A stretch of 7,733 nt of DNA from Alphaproteobacteria bacterium (lineage in GTDB: Bacteria; Pseudomonadota; Alphaproteobacteria; Micavibrionales; Micavibrionaceae): positions 1 to 7,733 of the forward strand of contig JAUICS010000051.1 of NCBI GenBank assembly GCA_030427765.1. The letters run 5' to 3'. The position numbers and the translations under genes are program-made. The notes below the pieces were generated by a model. That model was not told the DNA's origin. It searched no databases and was given only the letters and a program-made list of their open reading frames with translations. Of the stretch, positions 1-6,779 are shown piece after piece (the first letter of the stretch is position 1; each line of letters starts with the position of its first letter).

Positions 1-300
1 ATCCCAGGTTGATCGCTCCTCCTTCGACACTTTTGCATATCCGTAGCCCGGAAGGTCGGTCAGCATGAATTCACCCGAAATATCAAAGAAGTTAATTTGC
101 CGTGTTCGCCCTGGTGTATTCGATGTACGGGCAATATCCTTGCGGTTAAATAAGGCGTTGATCAACGATGATTTCCCGACGTTTGAACGGCCGATCACAC
201 CAATTTCGGGCATGACGGATGCTGGAAATTGTTTTGACTCGGCGGCACTTAGTATAAATGTGACCGGACGAGCGAATATTTTATGGTCTGAATTATTCAT
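1..300 (-). CDS. engB: Ribosome biogenesis GTP-binding protein EngB (YihA/YsxC), N-terminal part
   Basis: This is the first 100 codons of an EngB-family GTPase, a cytoplasmic protein that helps assemble the large (50S) ribosomal subunit. It is read on the minus strand from the ATG at 300-298 and runs off the left window edge. Visible motifs are the G1 P-loop GRSNVGKS (residues 37-44), the G2 region TPGRT (62-66) with the family-typical TRQINFF after it, and G3 DLPG (82-85) followed by YGYAKVS. G4 and G5 lie outside the window; the family is usually about 200 residues, so roughly half is present. The start is well constrained, because an in-frame TAG lies three codons upstream (309-307). No strong Shine-Dalgarno sequence is seen; an AAGGAA is present but about 18 nt away. 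The gene is divergent from mlaE. In many alphaproteobacteria engB directly follows yidC; here the upstream neighbour is different. Confidence 0.97.
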   Translation of the reverse strand, partial: MNNSDHKIFARPVTFILSAAESKQFPASVMPEIGVIGRSNVGKSSLINALFNRKDIARTSNTPGRTRQINFFDISGEFMLTDLPGYGYAKVSKEERSTWD

Positions 301-334
301 TTGTGGCTATGATCTGCGTTCCTTGATTTGGCAC

Positions 335-363
335 TTGCCCACATAGTGTTTCTAGGCTTTAAT
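335..363 (+). promoter_or_regulatory. Candidate sigma70-type promoter for mlaE
   Basis: A TTGCCC box (335-340) is separated by 17 bp from TTTAAT (358-363). These match the -35 and -10 consensus at 4 of 6 and 5 of 6 positions. The predicted transcription start would be near 370, giving a leader of about 70 nt that contains the inverted repeat at 393-415. This is a pattern match only. The divergent promoter for engB must lie in the same intergenic region, but no clear match was found on the minus strand. Confidence 0.4.
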
Positions 364-392
364 GCAGTGTTTTTATACCATAAATCTCTTTA

Positions 393-415
393 TGTATATG
401 CAAAGACCATATACA
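393..415. repeat. Perfect 8-bp inverted repeat in the engB-mlaE intergenic region
   Basis: TGTATATG (393-400) and CATATACA (408-415) are exact reverse complements separated by 7 nt (CAAAGAC). The element is AT-rich, is followed by a run of A, and lies 27 bp before the mlaE ATG. Its size and symmetry fit a dimeric-regulator operator. If transcribed with mlaE, it could also form a weak AU-rich hairpin in the leader. It does not look like an intrinsic terminator of either neighbour, since both genes are transcribed away from it. Only one copy was noticed in the window. Confidence 0.5.
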
Positions 416-442
416 AAAAATGAAGGCAAGTGAACCTCTGTT

Positions 443-1291
443 ATGGCTGACACAACATCTGGACAAGATGATATTGAAAACACAAAACCGTCCCTGCTGG
501 CACGGGTTGTGACATCCCCGATTGATGTATGTCAGGCAATCGGCCATACGATTTTATCGTTTTTTCAAATGTTGGGTCGCCTGATTTTGTTCATGGTCGA
601 AACCATCGCGCGCGGTTTTGCACCGCCATTTTATGGGCGTCAGATTATTCGTCAGGTTATTGATATCGGATATTATTCCCTTCCTGTTGTTGGTATGACC
701 GCCGTGTTCACCGGTATGGTGCTTGCCCTGCAAAGTTACACGGGATTTACCCGTTTTAATGCGGAAGGTGCGATTGCCGGTGTGGTTGTTCTGTCAATTA
801 CACGTGAACTCGCCCCCGTGCTTGCCGGCCTTATGGTGGCCGGACGTGTTGGCGCATCCATTGCCGCCGAAATTGGTACCATGAGGGTGACGGAGCAGAT
901 TGATGCCCTGACAACATTATCCGTTAGTCCATTTAAATATTTAATCGCACCGCGTGTGTTTACCGGCACAATCATGCTGCCAGTCCTTGTTTTAATCGGT
1001 GATATTATTGGTGTATTCGGCGGGTATGTGGTTAGTGTCTACACACTTGGTTTCAGCCCGAATTCATACATCAGCCAGACATGGGATATTCTCGAAACTA
1101 TGGATGTTGTGTCGGGTTTGATCAAAGCCGCCGCATTCGGATTTATCGTGACCATCATGGGATGTTACCACGGTTTTAATTCCGCACGCGGTGCACAGGG
1201 TGTTGGCGCGGCCACGACAAATGCGGTTGTATCGGCATCAATTTTAATTTTAATAAGCAACTATTTCCTTACACAGATCTTTTTCTCGTAA
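443..1291 (+). CDS. mlaE: Phospholipid (MCE-type) ABC transporter permease MlaE
   Basis: This 282-residue protein is an MlaE/YrbE-family inner-membrane permease. It works with the MlaF ATPase and an MCE protein (MlaD) to move phospholipid between the outer and inner membranes and so maintain outer-membrane lipid asymmetry. The family core begins near residue 60 (APPFYGRQIIRQ). It continues through SLPVVGMTAVFTGMVLALQ (79-97) and the highly conserved ELAPVLAGLMVAGRVGASIA (122-141) followed by AEIGTMRVTEQIDAL (142-156), and ends with several hydrophobic segments (about 173-200, 226-242 and 261-281). The first 40 or so residues are polar to mixed and less conserved. The ATG at 443 is preceded by a GAAGGCAAG stretch (422-430), a weak, rather distant ribosome-binding site. 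The stop is 18-24 nt before mlaF, so the two are almost certainly co-transcribed. There is no MCE-domain gene beside them. Confidence 0.97.
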   Translation: MADTTSGQDDIENTKPSLLARVVTSPIDVCQAIGHTILSFFQMLGRLILFMVETIARGFAPPFYGRQIIRQVIDIGYYSLPVVGMTAVFTGMVLALQSYTGFTRFNAEGAIAGVVVLSITRELAPVLAGLMVAGRVGASIAAEIGTMRVTEQIDALTTLSVSPFKYLIAPRVFTGTIMLPVLVLIGDIIGVFGGYVVSVYTLGFSPNSYISQTWDILETMDVVSGLIKAAAFGFIVTIMGCYHGFNSARGAQGVGAATTNAVVSASILILISNYFLTQIFFS

Positions 1292-1315
1292 GACAAAGAC
1301 AGATTTTAAGTGAGT

Positions 1316-2152
1316 ATGAACGCAGGAACTGAAAAACTAGAGGCCATTAACGAGATGCCAAGCAAGAGCAACGATAATCCGATGCTATGGCTTTACGGTG
1401 TGAAAAAGACGTTTGGGTCAAACAACGTCCTTCAGGGCATTAACCTAAAACTGCCAAAATCAAAGTCGCTTGTAGTAATCGGCGGTTCGGGGTCCGGTAA
1501 ATCGGTTATGCTGAAATGTATTCTCGGCCTGATCACACCGGATGATGGCTCCATCTTTGTTGATGGTGAAGAAACGGTTGGCCTGAGCATAAAAAAACGT
1601 AACCAGCTTATGCATAAATTCGGCATGCTGTTTCAGGGCGGTGCGCTTTTTGACTCCCTGAAAATCTGGGAAAATGTTGCATTCGGACTTATTCAGGGGC
1701 AACAAATGGCGCGTGCCGATGCATATTACGTTGCCATTGAACGCCTGCGCGCAGTCGGTCTGGGCAAAAAAGTTGCTGATCTTTACCCATCGGAACTGTC
1801 CGGCGGTATGCAAAAACGTGTATCCCTTGCCCGAGCGATTGCCACCGATCCGGAAATTATTTTCTTTGACGAACCAACAACCGGCCTTGATCCCATTATG
1901 GCCGATGTGATCAATGATTTGATTACGGAAACAGTTCGCGATATGGGCGCAACGGCCCTGACTATTACGCATGACATGGGATCCGTGCGAAAAGTGGCTG
2001 ATGAAGTGGCCATGATTTACAAAGGTCAAATTATCTGGCAAGACGATGTTCAAAACCTCGATAATTCGGGTAATGAGTATGTCGAACAGTTTATCAACGG
2101 CTCTGCCGAAGGTCCGATCACCGACGACGCGCGAAAAGATGGTCTTATTTAG
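1316..2152 (+). CDS. mlaF: Phospholipid ABC transporter ATP-binding protein MlaF
   Basis: This cytoplasmic ABC ATPase energises the MlaE permease. All nucleotide-binding motifs are intact (numbered from ATG 1316, 278 residues): Walker A GGSGSGKS (56-63), Q-loop Gln107 in MLFQGGALFDSL, signature LSGGM (161-165), Walker B IIFFDEP (181-187) with catalytic Glu186, D-loop GLDP (190-193) and switch His219. The 'FQGGALFDSL' phrase and 'MQKRVSLARAIA' after the signature are typical of the MlaF/Ttg2A subfamily rather than a generic importer. The start is uncertain by two codons, because a GTG at 1310 is also in frame and neither has a convincing Shine-Dalgarno. I prefer the ATG. The short spacing after mlaE implies an operon. 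The C-terminal tail (about 250-278) is polar and acidic. No mlaD, mlaC or mlaB follows; the next gene is mrcA. Confidence 0.97.
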   Translation: MNAGTEKLEAINEMPSKSNDNPMLWLYGVKKTFGSNNVLQGINLKLPKSKSLVVIGGSGSGKSVMLKCILGLITPDDGSIFVDGEETVGLSIKKRNQLMHKFGMLFQGGALFDSLKIWENVAFGLIQGQQMARADAYYVAIERLRAVGLGKKVADLYPSELSGGMQKRVSLARAIATDPEIIFFDEPTTGLDPIMADVINDLITETVRDMGATALTITHDMGSVRKVADEVAMIYKGQIIWQDDVQNLDNSGNEYVEQFINGSAEGPITDDARKDGLI

Positions 2153-2172
2153 GGTATGCATGCCTGCATGTC

Positions 2173-2214
2173 TTGCCATTATGGGCGGGCTGTACTAATT
2201 TCACTCAATATAAT
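2173..2214 (+). promoter_or_regulatory. Candidate promoter elements upstream of mrcA
   Basis: The 86-bp gap between mlaF and the chosen mrcA start holds two overlapping candidates. One is TTGCCA (2173-2178), 17 bp, then TAATTT (2196-2201). The other is a perfect TATAAT -10 box (2209-2214) without a good -35 partner, which would give a leader of only about 18 nt. Either could allow mrcA to be expressed independently of mlaEF. No terminator hairpin is visible after mlaF, so read-through is also possible. Pattern match only. Confidence 0.35.
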
Positions 2215-2238
2215 AATAATGACCATCACTCATTACGA

Positions 2239-4686
2239 ATGCGCTTTTTATCACGTCTCTTTTTAACACTTTTGTCGCTTGGCCTTCTTGGTTTTATCGG
2301 TGCTGTCATCGCCGTAACCGGTGTGATTTCTTACTATTCACAAGACCTTCCGGATTACCGCCAGTTAAAAGATTATAAACCTCCCGTTGTGACGCGTGTT
2401 TACGCCGGTGACGGTAAGTTGATGGAAGAATTTGCAAAAGAAATTCGGGTCTTCGTCCCGATTGACCAAATTCCAGACAAGGTTATTTATGCATTTCTGT
2501 CGGCCGAAGATAAGAACTTTTACAATCACGAAGGCGTTGATTTATTTGCCATCGCGCGTGCCGTTGTGAAAAATCTTCAAAATCTTGGGACAGATAGACG
2601 TCCGGAGGGGGCATCCACGATTACGCAACAGGTTGCAAAAAACTTCCTTCTCTCTAACGAAGTCGCACTGGAACGAAAAATTAAAGAGGCCATCATTGCA
2701 TACCGGATGGAAAATTCATTATCCAAAGAGCGCATTCTTGAACTGTACTTAAATGAAATTTACCTTGGGTCCCGCGCATATGGTGTGGCCGCAGCGGCAT
2801 TACAGTATTTTGATAAATCTCTTGAGGATTTGAGCATTTCTGAATGTGCCTATCTTGCGTCCCTACCGAAAGCACCGAATAACTACCAAGTCTACAATAA
2901 CTACGAAAAGGCGCTTGCGCGGCGTAACTGGGTTATTGACCGCCTTTATGAAGATGACCGTATAACATACTCGCAGGCCGCGATTGCCAAAACAAAACCG
3001 ATTGAAGTTGTTGCTAGTGAAACACGCGATCAAATATCCGCGCCATATTTTGCGGAAGAGGTTCGCCGTGAATTACTGGCGCGGTATGGTGAGGATAATC
3101 TTTATGGTGGCGGGCTATCCGTACACACCAGTATTGATCCCAAGCTTCAGGGCATCGCAGTCCAAACATTACGGAATGGTTTGATGGCGTATGATAAACG
3201 TCATGGCTGGCGCGGCCCTGTTTCAAGCCTTCCGTCCACGGATAACTGGCGTGAAAAAATTGCCGAAATGGATGATCCGCAAGGCAAGCTTGAGGAATGG
3301 GATCTGGCGATCGTTCTGGCCGTTGGAACAAAAGGCGCGGATATCGGCGTGAAGAACAAGGATAATGGCTTTATTCCCCTCGACCATATGAAATGGGCCC
3401 GCAAAGCCCTAAAGAAAGGTTATGTTGGCGAAGAAGTCACAACGGCAAAAGATGTATTGAAAATTGGTGATTTAATTTTTGTTGAGGCCATCAAAGGCGA
3501 CGACGGCGTATCAACCAATAATTATAAGCTACAGCAAATTCCCGAAGTTCAGGGCGCAATTTCTGCAATGGACCCGCATACCGGACGTATCCTTGCCATG
3601 CAGGGCGGATGGCGATACGAGAAAAGTGTATTTAACCGTGTAACGCAGGCGTGGCGACAACCCGGTTCGGCATTTAAGCCGTTTGTCTATCTGCCCGCAC
3701 TTGAGCGCGGGTTTACACCGGCAACGCTCGTTCTTGATGCACCTTTTGTGATGGAACAGGGACCGGGATTAAAAAAATGGCGCCCCGCGAACTACTCCAA
3801 AGAATATTACGGCCCGACACCTATCCGCGTGGGTATTGAAAAGTCACGGAATCTGATGACTGTCAGGCTGGCTGAATTTCTCGAAATGCCAACAATCGCC
3901 GAATACGCACGCAAGTTTCATATTGATGATGATATGCAGCCCCTTCTTGCAAATGCACTCGGGGCCAGTGAAACAACACTTCTTCGTCTGACGACCGCAT
4001 ATGCAATGCTGGTCAACGGCGGTAAGGACATTGAACCAACCGTCATCGACCGTATTCAGGACCGCCGCGGACAAACAATTTTTAAACACGACAAACGCCC
4101 ATGCCTGAATTGTGGTGATTTTGTACAGTGGGAAGGACAATCCGTACCGGACCTTCCGGACCTGCGTACCCAGGTCGTGGATGAGCGTTATGCGTATCAG
4201 GTTGTATCCATGCTGGAAGGCGTTGTTGAACGCGGAACCGGTCGCCGCATTAATGCCATCGGAAAACCGCTTGCCGGCAAAACCGGCACAACTGACGAAT
4301 CACGTGATACATGGTTTATCGGATTTTCACCCGATCTTGTTGTCGGTGTATTTGTTGGATACGATACACCGCGCCCGCTTGGTGATCGCGAGACGGGAAG
4401 CTCCGTCGCCGCGCCAATTTTCAAAGACTTCATGGAGGCGGCATTACAAGACAAGCCAGCCACCCCATTCCGCGTTCCGCCCGGCATTCGTAATGTGTTG
4501 ATCAATGCCGATAACGGCGCACGTGCCACACCGGACACCAAACGCACGATTTGGGAAGCCTTTGTTGCAGGAACAGAGCCAACAGACAAAACCTATATTC
4601 TGGATGGAAAGGGCATTTCAATCATGCCTGCCGTTTCGGGGAATATGAGCAGTTCAACAACATCCGGCACAGGCGGCCTATATTAA
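2239..4686 (+). CDS. mrcA: Penicillin-binding protein 1A, bifunctional peptidoglycan glycosyltransferase/transpeptidase
   Basis: This 815-residue class A PBP polymerises lipid II into glycan strands and cross-links the peptides in the periplasm. The order is: short cytoplasmic N-terminus; one membrane anchor (about 8-31); GT51 glycosyltransferase domain with catalytic Glu90 in AEDKNFYNHEGVD, GASTITQQ (124-131) and the RKIKEA...LELYLNEIYLG block (146-177); a linker with an OB-like insertion (about 295-430); then the transpeptidase domain with SAFK (nucleophile Ser477, Lys480), SRN (536-538) and KTG (681-683). All catalytic motifs are present. A Cys622-x-x-Cys625 pair sits between SRN and KTG. 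The reading frame stays open upstream to a TTG at 2173, but the ATG at 2239 gives the expected start, a basic residue-bearing end (MRFLSRLF) just before the anchor. No good Shine-Dalgarno is visible. The Ser/Thr/Gly-rich C-terminus ends 7 bp from the convergent MFS gene. Confidence 0.96.
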   Translation: MRFLSRLFLTLLSLGLLGFIGAVIAVTGVISYYSQDLPDYRQLKDYKPPVVTRVYAGDGKLMEEFAKEIRVFVPIDQIPDKVIYAFLSAEDKNFYNHEGVDLFAIARAVVKNLQNLGTDRRPEGASTITQQVAKNFLLSNEVALERKIKEAIIAYRMENSLSKERILELYLNEIYLGSRAYGVAAAALQYFDKSLEDLSISECAYLASLPKAPNNYQVYNNYEKALARRNWVIDRLYEDDRITYSQAAIAKTKPIEVVASETRDQISAPYFAEEVRRELLARYGEDNLYGGGLSVHTSIDPKLQGIAVQTLRNGLMAYDKRHGWRGPVSSLPSTDNWREKIAEMDDPQGKLEEWDLAIVLAVGTKGADIGVKNKDNGFIPLDHMKWARKALKKGYVGEEVTTAKDVLKIGDLIFVEAIKGDDGVSTNNYKLQQIPEVQGAISAMDPHTGRILAMQGGWRYEKSVFNRVTQAWRQPGSAFKPFVYLPALERGFTPATLVLDAPFVMEQGPGLKKWRPANYSKEYYGPTPIRVGIEKSRNLMTVRLAEFLEMPTIAEYARKFHIDDDMQPLLANALGASETTLLRLTTAYAMLVNGGKDIEPTVIDRIQDRRGQTIFKHDKRPCLNCGDFVQWEGQSVPDLPDLRTQVVDERYAYQVVSMLEGVVERGTGRRINAIGKPLAGKTGTTDESRDTWFIGFSPDLVVGVFVGYDTPRPLGDRETGSSVAAPIFKDFMEAALQDKPATPFRVPPGIRNVLINADNGARATPDTKRTIWEAFVAGTEPTDKTYILDGKGISIMPAVSGNMSSSTTSGTGGLY

Positions 4687-4693
4687 ACCCGGA

Positions 4694-5881
4694 TTATGAC
4701 GAACGACGTTTCAACCAGCCCCAATACACCAGTGCCGATCCTGCGATAATCAGCCAAACAGATACGCCTAGCAAAGCACCCTGCACGCCCTGCGCACTCG
4801 ATACATACCCGATAATCAGGCTAAGCGGAATAAAGATAAGTTCGCGCAGAAAACTTGCCGTTGATAAGATCGTCGCGCGGCGGTCGGATGAAACACGCTG
4901 GTTAATCGCATTGTTCATACGCGGAAAAATCGCACCGAATACAAAGCTCGCCCCAAACATCAACACGGCGATTCCGGCGTAGTTCATTAATATCGCCGAC
5001 AGCACACATGCCAAAAACGCCAACGTCCATCCGGCAAGTGCGGAGGAGAAATTGGATAACACTTTCTCCACCATATGGTTTATGTGACTGGCGAACCCGC
5101 CAAGGAAATAACCGCATGCCATCAGCACACCAAACATGGCAGCAGGGATGTCGAGGGCAATATAATACGGCTGCTGCATCCACATAATTAGCTTCGTCGC
5201 GGAAAACAGCATGGCGGAGAATAAAATGATCATTCCCACATCGGCATGACCATGTAACGTGTAGCGAATGGTCGATATAATGTCAGTAACGGGGTTATGC
5301 TGCATCACTGTTTTTTGTCGCTCGGGCTCCGTCAAAAACATGACAAGTATGAGCCCGATCGCAGTTGTTCCAATCGTCATCAGAACCGGTAAATACGGAT
5401 CAATCTGGTAGAAAAACCCGCCAACTAGGGACGCACCGGCAACGGAATACAAACCATACCCCTTAATACGGCCCTCCAGTTTTGTGTAATCATCCTTCTG
5501 CCCCGATGCCAATAATGTGTCATACAGAAGGGCGGAATCCGTACCGGATTTTAGGGATATACTAACTCCATATAATGCCTGACAGACAATCGCCATGAAC
5601 AAGCCATCGGCAAAATAAATGGCAAACGCACCGGCAATCCAGAATACGTAGGAAAGCGCCAAAACATATTTCCGTTTCCAGATGTCGGACAGCCAACCGG
5701 ATGGAACCTCCAGCAAAATAATCACGGCGGCAAAAATGGCCTCCGTCAACAAAAAATCACCAAAGGTCAAACCAATCTGGTTTTCGTAAAACAATATAAG
5801 CACGGGAATGTAAAAGAGCGTGTGAAACAGAATTTCGGATATTTCCAAAATCCTGACATTCTTTCTGGCAATGTCTGTCAT
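4694..5881 (-). CDS. Major facilitator superfamily transporter, substrate unknown
   Basis: This is a 395-residue, very hydrophobic polytopic membrane protein of the MFS, the usual length for a 12-helix carrier. After the second helix it has a motif A-like loop, EVPSGWLSDIWKRKYVL (58-74), fitting the pattern G-x-x-x-D-x-x-x-(R/K)-(R/K) but with Lys where Gly is usual before the basic pair. A second typical phrase is SGTDSALLYDTLL (112-124) near helix 4. The loop after about residue 184 (EPERQK...) is the central cytoplasmic linker, and DRRATILSTASFLRE (333-347) resembles the equivalent repeat loop in the second half. Such carriers are usually proton-driven exporters of drugs or metabolites; the substrate is not inferable here. 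The start ATG overlaps the stop of the upstream TauE-family gene as ATGA (5881-5878), indicating translational coupling. No terminator is evident after the stop, where the gene meets mrcA tail to tail. Confidence 0.9.
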   Translation of the reverse strand: MTDIARKNVRILEISEILFHTLFYIPVLILFYENQIGLTFGDFLLTEAIFAAVIILLEVPSGWLSDIWKRKYVLALSYVFWIAGAFAIYFADGLFMAIVCQALYGVSISLKSGTDSALLYDTLLASGQKDDYTKLEGRIKGYGLYSVAGASLVGGFFYQIDPYLPVLMTIGTTAIGLILVMFLTEPERQKTVMQHNPVTDIISTIRYTLHGHADVGMIILFSAMLFSATKLIMWMQQPYYIALDIPAAMFGVLMACGYFLGGFASHINHMVEKVLSNFSSALAGWTLAFLACVLSAILMNYAGIAVLMFGASFVFGAIFPRMNNAINQRVSSDRRATILSTASFLRELIFIPLSLIIGYVSSAQGVQGALLGVSVWLIIAGSALVYWGWLKRRSS

Positions 5882-6681
5882 AACTTCATCGCAACAAGGA
5901 TGATGGAAATTAACACCGTTGATATCATGAACAGTTTTTCAAGAAGCGCGGCATCCATTTTAATGACCAGATGCGCACCCACCCATGACCCTGTAACGAA
6001 AGCAATTGAAATTATGCCCAGAAACATCGGAGATATCAAACCCGTCGCGATGTAAGTGGCGCATGCCGGAATGATGGGAATACAACCAACAATGTGCCCC
6101 CCTGCCAGTGCGCGTTTGATATCAAGGCCGGATATCATTAAACACAACCGCGTTACAATACCGACGCCGCCCAAACCAAGGCCCGTTAGAAATCCAACCA
6201 GAAAGCCGGAAAACACAGATTTTTTCTTGCTGAATTCATAATGATGTTCCTGAATTGCGGCCAGATTTTTTTTCCGGAAAAAAAGGAAATATATCGCACC
6301 CGAAATGGCCGTTGCAATCACCATCCATTCCAGTATAGATACAGGTATATTGGCAAGGGAGTAGGCACCAATTACCGGTCCGATAATTGTGCCTGGTAGC
6401 CACCATCGTACAACACCCCACGGAATTAATCCGTTTTTGTGAAATATCCACCCGGCGGTTACACTATTGAAAATTGACCCTGTGGTGTCGTTCGCCATCG
6501 CAACATTCGCAGGTATGCCCAGACCAATTAAAACGGGCTGAATAATCAGTCCGTCACCACTGGCCACCGCGCCATAAATCTGTGCCATAAAAACGACACA
6601 AAATGCAATCACGTAGGCCCAAACGCCAATTTCAATTTCTGCAAACATCATACATATATCTACGCATATATTCCTCACCAC
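5878..6681 (-). CDS. TauE/SafE-family (sulfite exporter-like) membrane permease
   Basis: This 267-residue polytopic membrane protein belongs to the TauE/SafE family (DUF81-type). Members export sulfite, sulfoacetate or other small organic anions, but most are uncharacterised. The family hallmark is in the first half: an ASGDGLIIQPVL turn (40-51), then GLGIPANVAMANDTTGS (53-69). The second-half repeat has GFLTGLGLGGVGIVTRL (163-179) and a closing GSWVGAHLVIKMDAALLEKLF-like segment (from 231). About seven or eight hydrophobic segments are seen, with a basic/charged central loop (RKKN...EFSKKK, 136-154). The GTG at 6681 has a GAAGAG six bases upstream and gives the full frame; ATG codons at 6651 and 6648 are plausible alternatives that would trim 10-11 residues. 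It is the first gene of a two-gene unit with the MFS gene, overlapping it by 4 nt. The coding strand contains a T7-CCGG-A8 tract that could be slippage-prone. Confidence 0.9.
   Translation of the reverse strand: MVRNICVDICMMFAEIEIGVWAYVIAFCVVFMAQIYGAVASGDGLIIQPVLIGLGIPANVAMANDTTGSIFNSVTAGWIFHKNGLIPWGVVRWWLPGTIIGPVIGAYSLANIPVSILEWMVIATAISGAIYFLFFRKKNLAAIQEHHYEFSKKKSVFSGFLVGFLTGLGLGGVGIVTRLCLMISGLDIKRALAGGHIVGCIPIIPACATYIATGLISPMFLGIISIAFVTGSWVGAHLVIKMDAALLEKLFMISTVLISIILVAMKL
6266..6284. repeat. Homopolymer palindrome inside the TauE-family gene
   Basis: On the plus strand a run of 8 T (6266-6273) is followed by CCGG and a run of 7 A (6278-6284). This makes a perfect 18-bp palindrome from 6267 to 6284. 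On the coding (minus) strand it encodes the FFRKKN stretch at the end of a membrane segment (about residues 134-139). The frame is intact in this copy. Confidence 0.8.
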
Positions 6682-6779
6682 CGCAAACTCTTCATGACAT
6701 GCGGCTCACATGTAACAGCGAACTTGAAAAAAATGACATTTTGACTTAGGGTCAGGGCTCAGGAAACAGGTTGAATGAA
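6682..6779. other. Divergent intergenic region between the TauE-family gene and ispG
   Basis: This 98-bp spacer must carry the start signals for both divergent units. For ispG, TTGAAA (6724-6729), a 17-bp spacer and TAGGGT (6747-6752) are a weak promoter candidate. The CAGG at 6767-6770, inside AGGAAACAGG, is the likely ribosome-binding site, 9 nt before the ATG at 6780. On the minus strand GAAGAG (6695-6688 region) serves the GTG at 6681. No clear minus-strand promoter was recognised. Confidence 0.4.

Noticed and set aside
420..512. Small plus-strand ORF of 30 codons starting at ATG 420 and overlapping the mlaE start in another frame
   Set aside because: It has only A-rich sequence upstream instead of a ribosome-binding site, and it overlaps the clearly real mlaE. 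It could be a leader peptide, but nothing beyond position supports this.
1460..2179. A 239-codon open frame on the minus strand, antisense to mlaF
   Set aside because: It lies almost entirely opposite a gene with every ABC ATPase motif intact. Its own translation is rich in His/Phe/Asn with no recognisable domain, so it is a shadow of mlaF codon usage.
2173..2238. TTG-initiated 22-residue N-terminal extension of PBP1A, including an LWAGC stretch that resembles a lipobox
   Set aside because: The extension is not family-like, the TTG falls inside a candidate -35 box, and the ATG at 2239 gives a standard N-terminus just before the membrane anchor. The Cys is only 7 residues from the start and has Trp at the -3 position, so it is not a real lipobox.
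2156..2266. Small plus-strand ORF of 36 codons after mlaF, beginning MHACMSCHYG and containing a CxxCH heme-like motif
   Set aside because: It has no signal peptide or other cytochrome features, overlaps the candidate mrcA promoter and the mrcA start, and the motif is too short to be significant.
4660..4720. Possible bidirectional terminator at the convergent mrcA/MFS junction (TCCGG ... CCGGA)
   Set aside because: The stem is only 5 bp with a loop of about 20 nt and no T-run on either strand, so it is not supported as an intrinsic terminator.
4551..4982. A 143-codon plus-strand open frame across the mrcA/MFS junction
   Set aside because: It is out of frame with mrcA and opposite the MFS gene, with a low-complexity translation and no domain features; it is a shadow.
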